This document shows positions 16,645 to 24,254 of a stretch of 43,361 nt of DNA, in pieces. The translations under genes and the position numbers were made by a program. This DNA is from Bacteroidales bacterium (lineage in GTDB: Bacteria; Bacteroidota; Bacteroidia; Bacteroidales; UBA932). The first letter of the stretch is position 1, and every line of letters starts with the position of its first letter. The stretch is from the NCBI GenBank assembly GCA_024398075.1, contig JAKSJM010000021.1:1-43361 (forward strand), read 5' to 3'. The notes under the pieces are model-generated. The model had not been told where the DNA came from, did not search any database, and saw nothing but the letters and a program-made list of their open reading frames with translations.

Positions 16645-19600
16645 CTAGAATGTGGCTGTCACTGACAATGTAAATGATCTCGCGAATGGATAGCTTGTAC
16701 CTCTTTCTACCTTGATGGAGGAGAAGGTCTCGATGTCATTGGCATAGAGAGTCACCCTCAGACGCTGCATCTTCATTTTCTCGAGGGCCTTGTATGGGAA
16801 CTCATAGTAAATGGATGCCGAGGCAAGCTTGAATACGTTGTTCTTCTGGACAAATCTCGATGTAGGCCTGGTGAGATTCTTGATTCCATTCTTGTACTGC
16901 GCCTCCTGGCCAGGGTAGTACCATCTTCCTGAGTAGATACGCTTGTCTACATTTGAGGAGATGGATACGTTTTCTACCTTGTCCACGAGTGTGGAGTTGT
17001 ACGAGTAACCACCGCCATAGAATGAGCCGGTGAAGTTTATACCGATGCCCTTGATCTCGCCGTTGATACCCACACTTCCATTGAACAGAGGGTCTTCCGA
17101 ACCATAATTTTCAAGGTCTGTGGCGCTCCATGAGTTTGTGATGGAGCCGTCCTTCTTCACGAAGATCTCCTTTCCTGTCACTGGGTCGATGCCCAAGGAA
17201 GGTACTACCCAGATCGAGTTCATTGGCACTCCATCGTAATACTGGATCACAGGTGCAGTGGCATTGTTTGCTGTCGCATTGTCCTGCTGCTCCTTGTTGT
17301 AGTTTCTCAGTACGTCGGAAATCTCCAGGATCCTGTTGTCGTTTGCGGCAATGCTGCTGAATACAGACATGTAGGATGCGCCTCGCTCAAAGAAACGGTA
17401 GTTTATGCTGGCCTCGACTCCCTTGTTTCGCACCTTTCCGAGATTATCACTGACCGCGGCAAATCCGGTAGAAGGAAGGATGGATCTCTGGAAGACGAGG
17501 TTCTTTGTGTCGCTGACATAGATGTTTGAGATGAGCGAGAGTCTCTTCGTACGGAAGTCCATTCCCACATTCCAGTCCATCTTCTTTTCCCATCCAAGGT
17601 CTGGGTTTCTCATGTTCACGAGTCCTGCTCCCGTGAATCCATCGTAGTAGGTCTTGTTATTGTACCTATAGATAGGGACAGACATGGTCGCTGCATAGTT
17701 CTGGTTTCCAGAAGTCCCGACAGAGCCTCTGAACTTGAGCTGCCTGAGCCACTTGACATTCTTCATGAACTCCTCGTTATGGACGTTCCATGCTACACCT
17801 GTACTCCAGAATGTGCCCCAGCGGTTGTTTGTTCCGAATACTGATGATGCACTGGCCTTGATAGTGCCGTCAAACATGTACCTGTCCATGTAGCTGTATC
17901 CCGTAGTAAGGAGGAATCCAAGACTTCTGCTGAGTGAAGCAGATCCAGAAGGGGTAGTGCCTTCGGCGTACTGTCTGGCGAAGGTGATGCTGTTCATCTT
18001 GCTGTTAGGGAATCCTTCTGCATCTATCCTGACATTTGAGGACTTGGTTTCGCTTATGGTGTACTGAGCGGTGGCGAAAATGTCATGCTTGCCGTTCAGG
18101 GTTTTGTTGAACTGGGCAGAGACATCTCCAGAAAAAGACGAGCTCTGGCTTGAGTCCATCATGTAGGTTCCTTTTCTGTTCATTAGTTCCGCCAAATCAA
18201 ATTTGATGAAGTCTGTATGGTCAGAAGGTCGGAATTCTTCCTTGGTTCCTCGCTTGTTCTCCACACCGAATCGACCCACGAGCTTGAGCGACTTGAACAT
18301 CTGGTACTCCACATACATGTTGTCCGTGAAATCGATGTACTCGTCGCTTGACTTCGTGTTTATGGTGGCGTTATACATGGGGTTGAGAGCAGTGACTACC
18401 TTGGAGCCCAGGACGCTTACGTAGAATGACTTGACTACGTTTCCATTCGCGTCATACGGGTTGTCATAAGGGTTCATCAGGGTGTAATCCGAGAATGTGC
18501 CGTAAGGCGATTCCTCGCTCCACATCTTCGCATAACTCATGATGTTTCGGAACTGCCATTTGCCCAGTCTGTATGATGTGGTGATGTCTCCGGAAATGTT
18601 ATCTCGGAAAGAACCCATCATGACGCCTGGAGTGTCCTTGAAGGAGAGTGTAGCCATGGTCTTCAGGTCCTTAGTGCCGAGTTCCACCTCGAGAGTGTGC
18701 TTCTGGTCAAACGAAGTGTGCAGAGGCTTGGAAAGCCAATATGTGGATTCTCCTTCCATCGCCCTCTTCAGCCTTTCATAGTAGATGTTCATGATCTCCG
18801 CATATGCTCCCGGAATGCTTATGCCTACGTTTCCGGATGTCATTCCTGACTCGTAGAAGCCTTCGCGTCTCTCGATCTCGAGCTTCTCCAGTGCATTACA
18901 AAGATTGTATGAGGTGAGGTCAGGCATCTGCACCTGCAGCGAACCGTAATAGCTCACGGCTGTCTGCCCTGAACGAAGTGATTTGGTCTCGATGACAATG
19001 ACACCGTTTCCTGCCTTCGATCCGTAGATGGCCTTCGCGGAAGCATCCTTGAGGATGGTTATGCTCTCAATCCTGTTCATGTCGAGGTCCTGGATCTTCT
19101 CGAGGCTTGCCTCGAATCCGTCGAGGATGAAGAGGGGAGTGTTCGGGTTCTTCATGTCTGAAGACTCGCTTGCGAACGATGATGCTCCTCGCAGCTGCAT
19201 GGAAGCCACTGCATTCGGGTTCGAACCCTGTGAAAGGTTATCGAAGACCATGAGTGAAGGGTCCAGGGTCTGGAGAGACTGGAAGAGGTTTGAGTTTGAT
19301 ACCCTCTTGAGCTCCTCGTTTGTGACGGACTGAACGGCTCCGGTGAAGCTCTCGGCCTTACGGGTGTAGATACCTGTAACGACTACGTCCTGAAGCATCT
19401 CTGAATCAGGAACAAGCTTTACGATGGTCGCGTCGCCTATCGGAACCACCTGGGTCTTGTAACCCATGATCTCGAAGGTGAGGTTCTTGCATTTGGAACT
19501 GACAGTTATCTTGTAACTTCCTTTGTCGGAAGTCATGGTGCCGCCACCTTTGTTTGCGGCGTCGTAGACGAATACTCCTGGCATCGGAACATCCATCTCG

Positions 19601-19722
19601 TCGAGAACTACACCGACCAATGATGTGGTCTGGGCAAACGCATTCCAGCTAGACATCAGACCGCTTAGAATGACCATTACAGAGATGGAATAGTTCCTCA
19701 ATAAGTTCTTCAAAAACATCAT
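16645..19722 (-). CDS. SusC/RagA-family TonB-linked outer-membrane transporter
   Basis: This protein of about 1025 aa has a signal peptide (to SSWNAFAQ) and a carboxypeptidase-regulatory-like domain (about 35-110). The SusC signature regions DVVVTGIYTRKAESFTGAV and RIESITILKDASAKAIYGSK-AGNGVIVIETK are present, and a C-terminal barrel ends FTLSVTATF with the aromatic terminus expected for outer-membrane insertion. It is the channel subunit of a SusCD importer powered by TonB. I start it at 19722, because a matching promoter -7 box occupies 19741-19748 and so the ATG at 19752 would lie within the promoter. It heads a five-gene operon. Confidence 0.93.
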   Translation of the reverse strand: MMFLKNLLRNYSISVMVILSGLMSSWNAFAQTTSLVGVVLDEMDVPMPGVFVYDAANKGGGTMTSDKGSYKITVSSKCKNLTFEIMGYKTQVVPIGDATIVKLVPDSEMLQDVVVTGIYTRKAESFTGAVQSVTNEELKRVSNSNLFQSLQTLDPSLMVFDNLSQGSNPNAVASMQLRGASSFASESSDMKNPNTPLFILDGFEASLEKIQDLDMNRIESITILKDASAKAIYGSKAGNGVIVIETKSLRSGQTAVSYYGSLQVQMPDLTSYNLCNALEKLEIERREGFYESGMTSGNVGISIPGAYAEIMNIYYERLKRAMEGESTYWLSKPLHTSFDQKHTLEVELGTKDLKTMATLSFKDTPGVMMGSFRDNISGDITTSYRLGKWQFRNIMSYAKMWSEESPYGTFSDYTLMNPYDNPYDANGNVVKSFYVSVLGSKVVTALNPMYNATINTKSSDEYIDFTDNMYVEYQMFKSLKLVGRFGVENKRGTKEEFRPSDHTDFIKFDLAELMNRKGTYMMDSSQSSSFSGDVSAQFNKTLNGKHDIFATAQYTISETKSSNVRIDAEGFPNSKMNSITFARQYAEGTTPSGSASLSRSLGFLLTTGYSYMDRYMFDGTIKASASSVFGTNNRWGTFWSTGVAWNVHNEEFMKNVKWLRQLKFRGSVGTSGNQNYAATMSVPIYRYNNKTYYDGFTGAGLVNMRNPDLGWEKKMDWNVGMDFRTKRLSLISNIYVSDTKNLVFQRSILPSTGFAAVSDNLGKVRNKGVEASINYRFFERGASYMSVFSSIAANDNRILEISDVLRNYNKEQQDNATANNATAPVIQYYDGVPMNSIWVVPSLGIDPVTGKEIFVKKDGSITNSWSATDLENYGSEDPLFNGSVGINGEIKGIGINFTGSFYGGGYSYNSTLVDKVENVSISSNVDKRIYSGRWYYPGQEAQYKNGIKNLTRPTSRFVQKNNVFKLASASIYYEFPYKALEKMKMQRLRVTLYANDIETFSSIKVERGTSYPFARSFTLSVTATF

Positions 19723-19740
19723 TAATTCTTTAATACACAA

Positions 19741-19771
19741 CAAATATAACAATGTGTGTGGTCATTTGAAA
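19741..19771 (-). promoter_or_regulatory. Promoter of the SusC-SusD operon
   Basis: On the minus strand TATATTTG (19741-19748) matches the -7 consensus TAnnTTTG exactly, and TTTC (19768-19771) stands 19 bases upstream in the -33 position. The transcript would begin about 10-15 bases before the chosen start codon at 19722. No adjacent ECF sigma/anti-sigma or hybrid two-component gene was found that would control it. Confidence 0.65.
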
Positions 19772-20043
19772 GGATTAATTTCGTTTTATCGTTTTATCGC
19801 TGATTTCTGTGTTAGTTTTGAACCGTTTCACGTTTGTTTTTCGTATGTAAGACGCTGATTTTGACTGATTTAATTGCTTATATTTAAATGGTTACAAATC
19901 GTAATTAAAATTTAATAAATTGCTTTTGAATTGTTATTGAAATGATATGTTATGTACTTGTTTTGTAAGCGCATGTTGCGGCGACATGATTGTCGCATGA
20001 CGGACGTCAGGATGAGGTCATTTCACGTATTCCCAAGCTAAAG
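19772..20043. other. Divergent regulatory intergenic region with a series of short dyads
   Basis: This AT-rich, non-coding stretch lies between the divergent susC and upxY genes. It holds an octamer direct repeat CGTTTTAT twice in a row (19782-19797), an 8-base repeat TTTCACGT at 19826-19833 and 20021-20028, and three inverted repeats. These are GCGACA-tgat-TGTCGC (19981-19996), TGACG-GGA-like centre-CGTCA (about 19998-20009) and CCAAGC-taaa-GCTTGG (20033-20048); the last overlaps the upxY -33 position. They could be operators or 5' structures. No gene-length ORF is supported here. Confidence 0.5.
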
Positions 20044-20075
20044 CTTGGTGAGTTGGTAGGAATTCGTTATATTTG
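20044..20075 (+). promoter_or_regulatory. Promoter of upxY and the polysaccharide locus
   Basis: TATATTTG at 20068-20075 is an exact TAnnTTTG -7 match, with CTTG at 20044-20047 placed 20 bases upstream. The start codon of upxY at 20093 follows 17 bases later. The right arm of the dyad CCAAGC-taaa-GCTTGG covers the -33 element, so a protein binding that dyad would compete with RNA polymerase. No long flanking inverted repeats of the kind that border invertible B. fragilis capsule promoters are seen. Confidence 0.6.
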
Positions 20076-20092
20076 TGTGATAGCTCAAAAGT

Positions 20093-20584
20093 ATGTTGGA
20101 TAAAAGTTGGTTTGCCCTGAGGATTAAGTACGTTCATGCTGAAAGGATTTCTTGTCAGTTGAATGCATTGTATCCTTATGTGCAGACCTGTTTCATCCCG
20201 CCCGTCAGCGGTCTTCTGTTTGCGCTTACCACAAGGGATGTTCTGGATGATTTCATTCATTGTCGTGCTGATGGCAAGTATGTGGGGTTCATCTGGGACA
20301 AGGCTACCAAGAATCCTGTTGTGGTTCGTGAGAAGGCGATGGATGACTTCATTCGCGTCTGCGGTGTCATGCAGTATCCTATCGTCATGACTGATCGTCC
20401 ACAGGTAACCCTTGGTTCACATGTGAGGGTCATTGACGGACCTCTCAAGGGCGTAGAAGGTAGGGTAGTGAGGATGAAGAAATCTCGACGCATCCTTGTC
20501 GATGTGGAAGGCGTTCTTTGGGCTGCGACCGAGTTCATTGGTCCTGACCTCCTGGAGGTCATAGAGGATGAACCGGCGAGTTGA
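20093..20584 (+). CDS. upxY: UpxY-family transcription antiterminator (NusG paralogue)
   Basis: This 163-aa protein fits the NusG-like UpxY family that prevents premature termination in capsule operons of Bacteroidales. The N-terminal NGN domain is recognisable from WFALRIKYVHAERISCQLNA through KNPVVVREKAMDDFIRV (about 1-100). The C-terminal KOW domain is at about 105-160 (LGSHVRVIDGPLKGVEGRVV and a basic stretch MKKSRR). It is the first gene of the polysaccharide locus, as is usual. No UpxZ-type partner gene (the inhibitor of other loci's UpxY proteins in B. fragilis) follows it. Between it and capF lies a structured leader on which it may act. Confidence 0.88.
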   Translation: MLDKSWFALRIKYVHAERISCQLNALYPYVQTCFIPPVSGLLFALTTRDVLDDFIHCRADGKYVGFIWDKATKNPVVVREKAMDDFIRVCGVMQYPIVMTDRPQVTLGSHVRVIDGPLKGVEGRVVRMKKSRRILVDVEGVLWAATEFIGPDLLEVIEDEPAS

Positions 20585-20629
20585 TAGGGGATAAGTCCCT
20601 GAAAATGTGCTCTTTCAATCGTATGTGTC

Positions 20630-20707
20630 ATGAAAATTACAGAAAGAGGACATAAAAAAGAGATCTGGACACCAGTGCTGGATAGTCGAGGACCGGATGC
20701 CTTATAG
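20630..20707 (+). CDS. Possible 25-codon leader ORF in the capsule leader
   Basis: An ATG at 20630 opens a 25-codon frame beginning MKITERGHKKEIW and ending with TAG at 20705-20707, only two bases before the hairpin at 20710. It lies in the 175-bp gap between upxY and capF. There is no strong Shine-Dalgarno, which is common in this phylum. Chance ORFs of this size are frequent, so coding is unproven. Its exact placement relative to the hairpin suggests that a terminating ribosome would cover the stem. Confidence 0.3.
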   Translation: MKITERGHKKEIWTPVLDSRGPDAL

Positions 20708-20709
20708 GC

Positions 20710-20737
20710 CACGAGGGCGTATGCCCGCGTGACTTTT
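20710..20737 (+). promoter_or_regulatory. Leader hairpin, possible attenuator or pause site between upxY and capF
   Basis: CACG-a-GGGC (20710-20718), loop GTAT, and GCCC-g-CGTG (20723-20731) form a GC-rich stem of eight pairs with one central A/G mismatch, followed by ACTTTTGTC. The short U run makes it a weak intrinsic terminator. The right arm and tail (GCGTGACTTTTGTCG) also resemble the GCGTG-T-run end of the enterobacterial ops element recognised by RfaH, another NusG paralogue. It sits 28 bp before capF, where a UpxY-responsive or ribosome-controlled attenuator would be expected. Confidence 0.5.
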
Positions 20738-20759
20738 GTCGTATGAAAAAGATTATCGA

Positions 20760-21959
20760 ATGAAAATACTAGTGACTGGAGCCAAGGGATTTGTAGGAAA
20801 GAATCTTTGCTCCCAGCTCAGAAACATCAAGGAAGGCAAGGCGCGGTGGTATGGCGAACTCGTCGTGGACGAAGTCTACGAGTTCGACGTCGACAGCGCC
20901 GAGGAGGAGCTGAAGCGCTGGTGCGCTGAAGCGGACTTCGTCTTCAACCTTGCAGGTGTGAACCGTCCGAAGGACGCGTCGGAGTTCATGCAGGGAAACT
21001 TCGGCTTTGCCTCGACATTGCTCGATACACTTCAGGAGTGTGGAAACACTTGTCCTGTAATGCTTTCCTCTTCCATTCAAGCGTCTCTGACTGGCCGTTT
21101 CGGCGACTCGGAGTACGGTAGAAGCAAGAAAGCCGGCGAGGAACTGTTCTTCAGATACGGCGAGGATACGGGAGCCAAGGTGCTCGTGTACCGCTTCCCA
21201 AATCTCTTCGGAAAATGGTGCCGCCCGAACTACAACAGCGTGGTGGCCACATTCTGCCATAACATTGCCAATGATCTCCCTATAACCATCAACGACCCAT
21301 CGGTGGACATGGAACTGCTCTACATCGATGACCTCGTGGACGAGCTGATCGGTGCGCTGAAGGGGAATGAGCATCGCTGCGACTATGACGGCATGGGCGT
21401 GCTGCCTCTGAAGCATGGACAGTACTGCTACTGCCCTGTAACACACAAAGTTACCCTCGGCGAACTAGCGAAGATGATCCAGTCATTCGCTGACCAGCCA
21501 AAGACGCTCACCATACCGGAGATACCTTCTGGCAGCCTTGCTAAGAAACTATATAGCACATACTTAAGCTACTTGCCGAAGGAAAAGGTCGCATTCGACC
21601 TGAAGATGAATTTGGACGACAGAGGCTCCTTCACGGAGCTGGTGCGCACGCTGGACTGCGGCCAGGTGAGCATCAACATCAGCAAGCCTGGGATCACGAA
21701 AGGACAGCATTGGCACCACACCAAGTGGGAGCTCTTCATCGTCGTCAGCGGCCACGGCCTCATACAGCTTCGCAAGGAGGGAACCGACGAAGTGCTTGAG
21801 TATGAAGTGTCTGGCGAGCGCATCCAGGCAGTGCACATGCTACCAGGTTACACTCATAACATCATCAACCTCAGCGACTCGCAGGACCTTGTGACTGTGA
21901 TGTATGCCAATGAATCCTTCGATCCAGGCAGGCCAGACACCTACTTCGATCCAGTATAA
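20760..21959 (+). CDS. capF: CapF-like bifunctional UDP-sugar C3-epimerase/reductase
   Basis: This 399-aa protein has two domains, as in S. aureus CapF (WbjC/FnlB). The N-terminal SDR reductase has MKILVTGAKGFVGKNL at residues 1-16 and YGRSKKAGEE at about residue 120 (Y/K catalytic pair). The C-terminal cupin (about 280-399) carries the zinc-site motif GQHWHHTKWE and later HMLPGYTHNI. The cupin domain epimerises C3 and the SDR domain reduces the 4-keto sugar made by CapE, in the pathway to UDP-L-FucNAc. The ATG at 20760 gives the exact Rossmann start; a TTG at 20736 in the hairpin tail is not used. capG follows after 9 bp. Confidence 0.92.
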   Translation: MKILVTGAKGFVGKNLCSQLRNIKEGKARWYGELVVDEVYEFDVDSAEEELKRWCAEADFVFNLAGVNRPKDASEFMQGNFGFASTLLDTLQECGNTCPVMLSSSIQASLTGRFGDSEYGRSKKAGEELFFRYGEDTGAKVLVYRFPNLFGKWCRPNYNSVVATFCHNIANDLPITINDPSVDMELLYIDDLVDELIGALKGNEHRCDYDGMGVLPLKHGQYCYCPVTHKVTLGELAKMIQSFADQPKTLTIPEIPSGSLAKKLYSTYLSYLPKEKVAFDLKMNLDDRGSFTELVRTLDCGQVSINISKPGITKGQHWHHTKWELFIVVSGHGLIQLRKEGTDEVLEYEVSGERIQAVHMLPGYTHNIINLSDSQDLVTVMYANESFDPGRPDTYFDPV

Positions 21960-21968
21960 TAAACGCTT

Positions 21969-23159
21969 ATGGAAAAGACTCCGAAATTCGACTACAGCGA
22001 TGTGCATTTCCAGGACAATGGAAAACTGAAGCTCATCATCATTGTCGGAACACGTCCTGAAATCATCAGGCTTGCGGCCGTCATAAACAAGTGCCGCAGG
22101 TACTTCGACGTCATCCTGGCGCATACGGGCCAGAACTATGACTACAACCTGAATGGAATTTTCTTCCGCGACCTCAAACTCGCTGAACCAGAGGTGTATA
22201 TGGATGCCGTAGGCGATGACCTCGGCGCTACATGCGGTAACATCATTAACTGCAGCTACAAGCTTTTTGCTGCCACTAACCCAGACGCCGTGCTGGTGTT
22301 AGGTGACACAAACAGCTGCCTCAGCGTGATAGGAGCAAAGCGCCTTCACATCCCTATCTTCCACATGGAGGCCGGCAACCGCTGCAAGGACGAGTGCCTC
22401 CCTGAGGAGACAAACCGCCGCATCGTCGACATCATCTCCGACGTGAACATGGCGTACAGCGAGCACGCGCGCTGCTACCTGGCTGACTGTGGCCTGCCGA
22501 AAGAGCGCACATACGTCACCGGCAGCCCGATGGCGGAGGTGCTCCACGAGAACCTCGCCGACATCGAGGCGTCAGACGTGCACAAGCGCCTTGGCCTCGA
22601 GAAGGGCAAATACATACTGCTGAGTGCCCATAGGGAAGAGAACATTGACACAGAGAAGAACTTCCTCAGCCTTTTCAATGCCATAAATGCAATGGCACAG
22701 AAATATGACATGCCTATCCTCTACAGCTGCCATCCACGCAGCCGTAACCGCCTCGCAGCCAGTGGCTTCCAGCTCGATCCTCGCGTGATCCAGCATGAGC
22801 CGCTCGGCTTCCACGACTACAATTGCCTTCAGATGAACGCGTTCGCCGTGGTCAGCGACTCGGGAACATTGCCAGAGGAGAGCAGCTTCTTCACCAGCGT
22901 GGGGCATCCTTTCCCTGCAGTGTGCATACGCACCTCGACGGAGCGCCCGGAGGCCATCGACAAGGGCGATTTCATTATCGCCGGCATCGACGAGAAGAGC
23001 CTTCTGCAGGCAGTCGACACCGCTGTGGAGCTGTGCAAGGCAGGGGATCACGGCATCCCCGTTCCTGACTACACCGACGAGAATGTGTCCACAAAGGTGG
23101 TGAAGATCATCCAGAGCTACGTGGGCATTGTTAACAAAATGGTTTGGAGAAAATTCTAG
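21969..23159 (+). CDS. capG: UDP-N-acetylglucosamine 2-epimerase family (CapG/FnlC-like)
   Basis: The 396-aa protein shows the WecB-type 2-epimerase fold: LKLIIIVGTRPEIIRLAAVI, AHTGQNYDYNLNGIFFRDL, LVLGDTNSC, FHMEAGNRCKDECLPEETNRRIVD and SDSGTLPEESSFF. Beside capE and capF, its role is the final C2 epimerisation giving UDP-L-FucNAc, not ManNAc formation. It is encoded 9 bp after capF and 3 bp before capE in the same operon. Context supports CapG, but family membership alone would not exclude WecB. Confidence 0.9.
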   Translation: MEKTPKFDYSDVHFQDNGKLKLIIIVGTRPEIIRLAAVINKCRRYFDVILAHTGQNYDYNLNGIFFRDLKLAEPEVYMDAVGDDLGATCGNIINCSYKLFAATNPDAVLVLGDTNSCLSVIGAKRLHIPIFHMEAGNRCKDECLPEETNRRIVDIISDVNMAYSEHARCYLADCGLPKERTYVTGSPMAEVLHENLADIEASDVHKRLGLEKGKYILLSAHREENIDTEKNFLSLFNAINAMAQKYDMPILYSCHPRSRNRLAASGFQLDPRVIQHEPLGFHDYNCLQMNAFAVVSDSGTLPEESSFFTSVGHPFPAVCIRTSTERPEAIDKGDFIIAGIDEKSLLQAVDTAVELCKAGDHGIPVPDYTDENVSTKVVKIIQSYVGIVNKMVWRKF

Positions 23160-23162
23160 CTT

Positions 23163-24254
23163 ATGAGCGTATTTGAAAATAAGACACTTCTCATCACAGG
23201 CGGCACCGGCAGCTTCGGAAACGCAGTGCTGCGTCGCTTCCTGGACTCCGACATCCGCGAGATCCGCATCTTTTCGCGTGACGAGAAGAAGCAGGACGAC
23301 ATGAGGCATCTGCTCCAGCAGAACCGCCCCGAGGTCGCAGGCAAGGTGAAGTTCTACATAGGCAATGTCCGCGACCGTCAGTCAGTGGACATCGCGATGC
23401 GCGGCGTGGACTACGTCTTCTCGGCAGCGGCGCTCAAGCAGGTGCCGAGCTGCGAGTTCTTCCCTATGGAGGCTGTCCGCACAAACGTTGAGGGCACGAA
23501 CAATGTCCTTCTCTCCGCCATAGAACATGGCGTGTCGAAGGTGGTGGTTCTCTCCACAGACAAGGCCGCTTACCCTATCAACGCCATGGGCATCTCCAAG
23601 GCAATGATGGAGAAGGTCGCCATCGCGCAGGGACGCGCTCTGGGCGATGATGCTGCGACGACCATCTGCTGTACGCGTTATGGCAATGTGATGGCTTCCC
23701 GCGGCTCTGTCATACCTCTGTGGGTGGAGCAGATGATGGCGGGCGGCCCGATCACAATGACCGACCCGAACATGACCCGCTTCATGATGACGCTCGACGA
23801 TGCCGTAGACCTCGTCGTCTACGCCTTCACTCACGGTCGCAATGGTGATCTATTTGTCCAGAAAGCTCCTGCGGCTACGCTTTCTACACTTGCGGCAGCA
23901 CTGAAGGAGATTTACTCTCAGCTGGATCCTAAGTATGCCTCAACCGAGGTCAAGGTGATTGGCACTCGTCACGGAGAGAAGCTCTACGAGACCCTTGTCA
24001 CTCGCGAGGAGATGCTTCGTAGCGAAGACATGGGCGACTACTTCCGCATCCCGTGCGACACGCGCGACCTGAACTACGACAAGTTCTTCACCGAGGGCGA
24101 TGACCGCATCTCCCGTACCGAAGACTACCATAGCCACAACACCCGCCGCCTCGATGTCGAAGGCATGAAGGAGCAGCTCCTCCGCCTTCGCTTCATCCAG
24201 GAGGACCTCGGGCTCATCCCTGCCGCCAAATCGAGAGAGATAAGGAGTGAATAG
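23163..24254 (+). CDS. capE: CapE-like UDP-GlcNAc 4,6-dehydratase/5-epimerase
   Basis: This 363-aa SDR enzyme catalyses the first step of UDP-L-FucNAc synthesis from UDP-GlcNAc. The nucleotide-binding loop is GGTGSFG (13-19), AALKQVPSCE lies at 89-98, and the catalytic region is YPINAMGISK, with Met142 and Lys146 forming the MxxxK motif that replaces the usual YxxxK in CapE. Late motifs include TRYGNVMASRGSV and GTRHGEKLYE. Together with capF and capG the complete three-enzyme route is present. The stop codon abuts the next glycosyltransferase ATG (24255). Confidence 0.93.
   Translation: MSVFENKTLLITGGTGSFGNAVLRRFLDSDIREIRIFSRDEKKQDDMRHLLQQNRPEVAGKVKFYIGNVRDRQSVDIAMRGVDYVFSAAALKQVPSCEFFPMEAVRTNVEGTNNVLLSAIEHGVSKVVVLSTDKAAYPINAMGISKAMMEKVAIAQGRALGDDAATTICCTRYGNVMASRGSVIPLWVEQMMAGGPITMTDPNMTRFMMTLDDAVDLVVYAFTHGRNGDLFVQKAPAATLSTLAAALKEIYSQLDPKYASTEVKVIGTRHGEKLYETLVTREEMLRSEDMGDYFRIPCDTRDLNYDKFFTEGDDRISRTEDYHSHNTRRLDVEGMKEQLLRLRFIQEDLGLIPAAKSREIRSE

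Noticed and set aside
19723-19752. Upstream ATG start for susC at 19752
   Set aside because: The promoter -7 box occupies 19741-19748, so the extra codons would not be transcribed; the signal peptide is complete from 19722.
19753-20092. Invertible capsule promoter as in B. fragilis
   Set aside because: No pair of long inverted repeats flanks the upxY promoter; the dyads present are short with 2-4 base loops, and no invertase gene is in the window.
20736-20759. TTG start extending CapF by eight residues
   Set aside because: It lies in the tail of the leader hairpin, while ATG at 20760 gives the exact start of the Rossmann motif MKILVTGAKGFVG.
20769-21446. 225-codon minus-strand ORF inside capF
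   Set aside because: It lies wholly within a gene with clear SDR motifs and has no promoter or domain of its own.
22572-23309. 245-codon minus-strand ORF over capG/capE
   Set aside because: It is the shadow of G+C-rich coding sequence on the other strand, spans a true gene boundary and shows no recognisable domain.
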